Shown here piece after piece: positions 59,262 to 64,000 of a stretch of DNA of 64,000 nt. Within the stretch, counting starts at the first letter, position 1; every line of letters starts with the position of its first letter. This DNA comes from Stomoxys calcitrans (Eukaryota; Arthropoda; Insecta; Diptera; Muscidae). Under the pieces are notes generated by a model. The model worked only from the letters and a program-made list of their open reading frames with translations, made no database searches and was not told where the DNA came from. The stretch is from assembly GCF_963082655.1 (NCBI RefSeq), contig NC_081552.1, positions 96,425,922 to 96,489,921 on the forward strand, written 5' to 3'. Both the position numbers and the translations under genes were made by a program.

Positions 59262-59363
59262 TTTGCCTAAGAAGAGATGCCGGGAAAAGAACTCGACAAA
59301 TGCGATCCATGGTGGAAGGTATATAAGATTCGGCCCGGCCGAACTTAGCACGCTTTTACTTGT

Positions 59364-60211
59364 TTATCTTGGCGGCGTCAGTAACGCTTTCGATCTGTTC
59401 GCAGAAAAGCTTCCAGGAGGCACGTTTTGCCGCTCTAGTAATCTTATTGTATTTCTTGAGTTGTGTGTAATACACATCCCAAAAACATCAATATTTTTAC
59501 GACGGCTCTGTTAAAAGTCTGTGGACCTCTTTCCCAATATTGCGAATCTCTTCGGTCATCTAGGGTTTTTCTTGGGCTGATTTCCTTTCCCGAAGAGGAC
59601 AACTATCTTCGAAGGATCCCACCAGTTCAGTCGTAATCCTGTTGACAATCTCGTCAATCTGTTCTATGCTTGGACAATCTAAATTATCTTGCCCAAGTCT
59701 ACTTCTGAGTAGCCTTCCGAATTTTGTCCAGTTGGTCTTCAACTTATTCCGGAAGCTTATCGGATTCGGCGCTGGCCGTGCTATTCTAAACCTAATGTAG
59801 CGATGGTCAGAGAAAAAGTGTTCCATGGAGATCCTCCAATCCTGCACCTCATCGATCAGATTTTCGGAACATATCGTCACATCTAATACCTCCTCCCCAA
59901 TCCTATTAACAAAGGTAGCGGTGTTACCAATATTAAGTGTTATTAGGTCGTTAGTATTCAAGAACTCTGCCAGGGCTTGGCCCCGCTTATTAGTGTTGGT
60001 GCTACCCCACGAAATGTGGTGAGAGTTCGCATCGCACCCTATTAGCACCTCGTTTCCTGTCTGTTTTGCTTTCCACACCAGCTGTTGCAGCTCCGTCGTT
60101 GGTGGCGGTGTCGAAGAGTCGAAGGCAGATAAAGTGATACCAGGTATGATCCACCGTCTCCCTGTCTCACCACTGTTGCATCCGCCGTTGACAACTCTGG
60201 GGAAAATATAT
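59364..60211 (-). pseudogene. LOA-like LINE ORF2: endonuclease C-terminal part and linker
   Basis: Minus strand, best frame 59560-60197. Contains STPPPTTELQQLVWKAKQ, then the APE-type IGCDANSHHISWGS (Asp and Asn of the active site) and RGQALAEFL, VLDVTICSENL, and FFSDHRYIRF near 59780-59810 (Ser-Asp-His). It then continues into the linker to RT, frame-shifted and with a stop near 59560. It joins the RT part across the A1 nest at 57051-59363. Confidence 0.75.
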
Positions 60212-61145
60212 AATATATATTTTGTTATGATATCCAACAAATGTGCCAAGTATGGTTTAAATCGGTTCATAACCTGATATAGCTGCCATATAAACCGATC
60301 TTGGGTCTTGACTTCTTGAGCCCCTAGAGTGCGCAATTCTTATCCCATTTGAATGAAATTTAGCATGACGTATTTTGTTATGATATCCAACAATTGTGCC
60401 AAGTATGGTTGAAATCGGTTCATAACCTGATATAGCTGTCATATAAACCGATCTTGGGTTTTGACTTCTTGAGCCTCTAGAAGGCGCAAATCTTATCCGA
60501 TTGGAATGAAATTTTGCACGACGTATTTTCTTATGATATCCAACAATTTTGTCAAGTATAGTTCAAATCGGTCCATAATCTGGTATAGCTGTCACATAAA
60601 CCGATCTAAGGTCTTAACTTATTGAGCCTCTAGAGGGCGCAATTATTGTCCGATTTAACTGAAATTTTGCACGTAGCGTTTTGCTACTACTTTCAACAAC
60701 TGTGCTAAGTATGATTTAAATCGGTTCGTAATCTGGTATAGCTGTCATATAAACCGATCTTGGATCTTGACTTCTTGAGCCAATTGGGGGCGCAATTCTC
60801 TTCCGATTTGGCTGAAATTTTGCATGAGGTGTTTTGTTATGACTTCCAATAACTGTGCTAAGTATGGCGTAAATCGATATAGAACCTGATATAGCTGCCA
60901 TATAAACCGATCTAGGATCTTGACTTCTTGAACCTCTAGAGGGCGCAATTCTCATCTGATTTGGCTGAAATTTTGTACAAGGGCTTCTCCCTGGACCTTT
61001 AACATACGTGTCTAGTATGGTTTGAATCGATTTCAAGCTTGATACAGCTCTTACATAAACCTATCTCCCGATTTTGCTTCTTGAGCCCCTACAAGGCGCA
61101 ATTCTTATCCGAATGAAATGAAATATTACACAATGACTTCTACAA
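60212..61145 (+). mobile_element. A1 internal fragment inside the LINE endonuclease
   Basis: Six diverged 153-bp units (TGATATAGCTGCCATATAAACCG and variants). It starts mid-unit (TATTTTGTTATGATATCC) and stops before the 3' block (ACACAATGACTTCTAC). Neither terminus is present, and LINE codons between HRRI and the STPPPT region are missing, so it replaced sequence and did not transpose cleanly. Confidence 0.65.
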
Positions 61146-61388
61146 TGTCAATCAGCATTTATTTATAATACGTCTATGACAAATAACGCAGGTCCTCGGC
61201 CGAGTACCAGTGATAGCAAAGAATAATTGGTAGTTGATATAATATAGCTGATATCCAGAGACTTTGTTCCGGGTCGTCCATGGCTCCTGAATTAAGGCTA
61301 TATGAATCTTTCCATTGCTGATTTTCTCCATCAGAGCGTGTGTAGCAGTCTCGCTCTGGTGGAGGGTTATCTGGATTATCTCAATCAT
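61146..61388 (-). pseudogene. LOA-like LINE ORF2: endonuclease N-terminus
   Basis: Starts ATGATTGAG at 61388. The ATG overlaps the ORF1 stop as ATGA. It encodes IEIIQITLHQSETATHALME, then IHIALIQEPWT with the Gln-Glu-Pro-Trp box of the APE-type endonuclease (Glu is metal-binding), and ends at CVICHRRI before the inserted A1 fragment. Confidence 0.75.
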
Positions 61389-62029
61389 TGGTCCTCCAGT
61401 AAATGGTCATCTTGGGAGTAGGGGATGATCTCATCGTCTGCTCCCTGTTCTTTAGACGGCATTGACTTTCCTGTCACTGCACTGCCTGATGTCATCGTTG
61501 TAGGTTCAGTGCCTAGTCTAGTCTTCCGACATTTTATAAAGTCGGTAATGGTTCCATCGTCTGGTCCCTGTTCGCTAAGCTTTTCTGGGTTTCCATTCCC
61601 TGTTCTACCTGGTGTTTCAATATTAGGATCCTTGTCTATCTTAGCCTTCCAAATCTTAAGTAAATGGGCTTCTTGGGAGTAGATGATGGTACCATCATCG
61701 GCTCCCTGTTCGTTGGGTTGCATTGAGTCTCCTGTAGCTTTGCTGCCTAATGTTTCAATATTAACATCTTTACCTATCCCAGTATTCCGAATCTTAAAGT
61801 CGGTGATGGGTCCGTCGTCGGGTTCCTGTTTGTTAGGCTGTGTTGGGTCTCTCGCCACTGTCTGATATTTTAGTATTAGGATCATTGCTTCTCCTAGTTT
61901 TTCCAATATTAAGAGATGCCGTGATTGTCTCGTTGTCGGCCCCCTGTTTGTTGGGCGGTGTTGAGTCACCTGCCACTGCACGGCATGGTGTCGCAAAATG
62001 AAAATTTCTGCCCATCCTAGTCTTCCCAA
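61386..62029 (-). repeat. Repeated acidic tail encoded at the ORF1 3' end
   Basis: About five degenerate units of some 40 codons, each with the core EQG(A/P)DDGTI (61440, 61560, 61700, 61820 and 61940 on the DNA). Spacing is 118-140 bp. Unit order alternates between an ITDF type and a YSQ-x-x-HLL type. The region remains open through 214 codons while the rest of ORF1 is shattered. Confidence 0.65.
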
Positions 62030-62221
62030 TCTTGAAAAAGACAGCTTTGCTCAAGTAGTGCACCATGCCTTTAGTCTTAGCCTAACTCGTCACGGAGACT
62101 TCATCAATGCCAACCACAAAGAGAGTTCCTTCCTCCTTCTCCTCCCTTTGGAAGACTTCCCACTTCTCTGCGACCAAACCTTGGTTTTGCTTGCCCACTA
62201 CGTTCCGTCGCAAATTTACTG

Positions 62222-62660
62222 CCCCATCCCTTGATGAAGACCGTCGCCTATGTGAGCTGGGGGATATCCACCTTTCTCTCAAGGTCGAGCTTTACGCCCT
62301 CCCAGGGAGCGTGTGAATACCTCTGACGAGCTGTTTGACGGTGTCAATACATTCCGCCGACGCAAAACGCAGCGTAAAGATGTCCCCTTTAAACTCGCAG
62401 CTCATCATTTGTATGGATGGACCCTCTACAGAATTCCACATCCCCATCCCTTGATGAAAACGGTCGCCTATGTGAGCTGGGGGATATCCACCTTTTTCTC
62501 AAGGTCGAGCTTTACGCCCTCCCAGGGAGCGTGTGAATACCTCTGACGAGCTGTTTGACGGTGTCAATACATTCCGCCGACGCAAAACGCAGCGTAAAGA
62601 TGTACCCTCTAAACTCGCAGCTCATCATTTGTATGGATGGACCCTCTACAAAATTCCACA
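62222..62660. repeat. 220-bp tandem duplication in ORF1
   Basis: 62222-62440 and 62442-62660 are nearly identical (CATCCCTTGATGAA at 62225 and 62445; ACCCTCTACA at 62421 and 62641). The offset of 220 is not a multiple of three, so the duplication itself breaks ORF1. Differences are few (for example AGACCG/AAACGG), indicating a recent event. Confidence 0.8.
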
Positions 62661-63298
62661 CATGTTCAAAAATTTGATCGTTAACCAGATCCTCCACTTG
62701 GGACGGATGATCCGGTGGAATCCTACCGGATGCACAGCTCTTTTTCTTCTTCAGTATTTTAGCAGTGTTATACTCTTCGGGAGATCCGAGTCTTTTTCGA
62801 GCTTCCGTAGAAGTGCTTGGAATGTCAGTTATATCCCTTCCAGCATCCTGCACTTTCGCCCGATTACGCTACCGGAACATACTCCTCTATCTCCTTCGTT
62901 GTGCACCGGATCGTTTTCTCGGTCTGCTTGTGAGCTTAGCAAAGCCATCGCTCACTTCTGCTGCCATCGCGATGGCCTCATCTCTCCATTCGGCTGCGAT
63001 GACTGTTTCATTGGCACAGTCGCTGTCTGAATCCGAGTCAGAAACTCCACTTAAAGGCTGGGGACGAACTGTGCATCCCTCGTTTATCCGTTTCTTCCTC
63101 ATTTGTTAGCCTGATGACTAGTTGTGCGCTTGAAGCATTACTCTCGACTACAGGTGCCAAGGCACCCACACCTATAGGAGGGGAGGACAACATGCTGCGG
63201 TCTGACGCCACCACCGCAGATGTTGAGTCTTTGGTGTCCATTTCTAGCCTACTCCAAAAGGCTTAAAAATTTTTTTGTAATAGGTAGTACCTATTTAT

Positions 63299-64000
63299 TA
63301 TACCCTCCACCATAAGATGGGGGTATACTAATTTCGTCATTCTGATTGTAACTACTCGAAATATTCGTCTGAGACCCCATAAAGTATATATATTTTTGAT
63401 CGTCGTGAAATTTTATGTCGATCTAGCCATGTCCGTCCGTCTGTCCGTCCGTCCGTCCGTCCGTCTGGAGTAAAGGTAGCCACTTGAAATTTTGCACAAA
63501 TACTTCTTATTAGTGTAGGTCGGTTGGTATTGTAAATGGGCCATATCGGTCCATGTTTTGATATAGCTCCCATATAAACCGATCTTGGGTCTTGACTTCT
63601 TGAGCCTCTAGAGTGTGCAATTCTTATCCGATTGGGATAAAATTTTGCACGACGTGTTTTGTTATGATAGCCAACAACTGTGCCAAGTATGGTTCAAATC
63701 GGTCCATAACCTGATATAGCTGCCATATAAACCGATCTTGGGTCTTGACTTCTTGAGCCTCTAGAGTGAGCAATTCTTATCCGAATGGAATGAAATTTTG
63801 CACGACGTGTTTTGTTATTATATCCAACAACTGTGCCAAGTATGGTTCAAATCAGATAATAACCTGATATAGCTGCCATATAAAATCGATCTGGGGTCTT
63901 GACTTCTGGAGCCTCTAGAGTGCGCAATTCTTATCCGATTGCAATGAAACTTTGCACGACGTGTTTTGTTACGATATCCAACAACTGTGCCAAATATGGT
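63299..64000 (+). mobile_element. A1 element, continues beyond the window
   Basis: TATACCCTCCACCATAAG at 63299, a TATATATA tract, (GTCY)n 63433-63465, a deletion of about 24 bases right after it (CTGGAGTAAAGG), then three 153-bp units to the window end. It lies 58 bases upstream of the LINE ORF1 start codon, within or next to the LINE 5' UTR. Confidence 0.75.

Larger units (their letters stand above)
57051..59363 (+). mobile_element. Outer A1 element inserted in the LINE, itself split by an A1
   Basis: TATACCCTCCACCATAGG at 57051, (GTCY)n 57186-57207, units, then a 30-base foreign insert at 57691-57720. It is broken at ATATCCTTTTT (58217) by an inner A1 and resumes at 59262 with TTTGCCTAAGAAGAGATGCCGGG, ending in TTCGGCCCGGCCGAA and CTTTTACTTG (59362). 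Without the inner copy the junction is a run of seven T, as in the intact copy at 31598-31604. Confidence 0.8.
61386..63241 (-). pseudogene. LOA-like LINE ORF1
   Basis: Minus strand from ATG at 63241 (MDTKDSTSAVV). It crosses several frames: SDSDSDSDCANETVIAAEW (around 63010-63040), IPSTSTEARKRLGSPEEYN (62750-62830), FEHVWNFVEGPS and FTLRFASAECIDTVKQLV (62530-62660), EKWEVFQREEKEEGTLFVVGIDE (62100-62190), then MVHYLSKAVFFKIGK. The GIDE/FKIGK end is typical of ORF1 in LOA-like elements. The last 640 bases form a repeated acidic tail (61386-62029) in one open frame ending LLEDQ-stop. A 220-bp tandem duplication (62222-62660) destroys the middle frame. Confidence 0.65.

Noticed and set aside
3365..63573. 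Many open frames with MAAISGYEPIS, SRGSRSQDPRSVYM or STDRRTDGRTDGRT
   Set aside because: They are translations of the 153-bp units and of the (GTCY)n tract of A1 elements, occur on the strand opposite to the element, and appear in parallel in every copy; no independent coding signal.

Overview
The window is a repeat-dominated piece of a fly (Diptera) nuclear genome, most likely a calyptrate such as a muscid. The species guess rests only on repeat style: mini-me/DINE-1-like elements with a (TA)n tract, a conserved core ending in GATCTAGCCATGTCC and a (GTCY)n tract. No complete host gene, rRNA, tRNA, CRISPR or bacterial operon is visible. Nearly every long open frame is translated repeat DNA.

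Four repeat classes make up most of the sequence. A1 elements (5' TATACCCTCCACCAT, internal 153-bp tandem units, 3' ATGGTGGAGGGTATA, a GGCC-rich palindrome, then CTTTTACTTG) look like Helentron-associated DINE-1-type Helitrons. A2 elements (5' TATACCCACCACC) have the same architecture, also with 153-bp units. B arrays are runs of degenerate units of about 125 bp (TTTGAGTCCCATATTG type). CB elements start with a unique module C and run into a B array. These names are mine. Between them lie decayed non-LTR retrotransposons: two LOA/R1-like ORF2 pieces, one CR1/jockey-like ORF2, a mosaic LINE scrap, and one long minus-strand LOA-like element with ORF1, ORF2 and RNase H. A BEL/Pao-like fragment with a possible 3' LTR opens the window.

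Layout: 1-1.4 kb LTR-retrotransposon remnant; 1.4-3.1 kb reverse B array and an old array; 3.3-6.5 kb A1 element containing a LINE insert; 7.0-8.4 kb LINE source copy; 8.6-14.3 kb A1 and A2 elements; 14.7-16.8 kb B array; 17.4-23.4 kb A1 elements, one nested inside another, with higher-order array structure; 23.8-30.1 kb CB and B elements; 30.2-38.7 kb one reverse CB element split by four DINE-like insertion events; 38.7-40.8 kb A2 and B; 41.3-45.9 kb LINEs, one split by an A1, flanking a small putative three-exon gene remnant on the minus strand (41.76-42.18 kb); 45.9-49.3 kb inverted B pair; 49.3-55.5 kb A1 elements with a LINE tail; 55.5-63.2 kb minus-strand LOA-like LINE split by A1 elements; 63.3 kb to the end, a further A1.

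The informative content is structural. Insertion sites can be reconstructed exactly (between two T residues, no target duplication), nesting order can be read, and three patches appear to have been copied in from elsewhere in the window and are flanked by direct duplications. The three-exon candidate is the only place where splice signals and reading frame agree for something that is not an obvious transposon.
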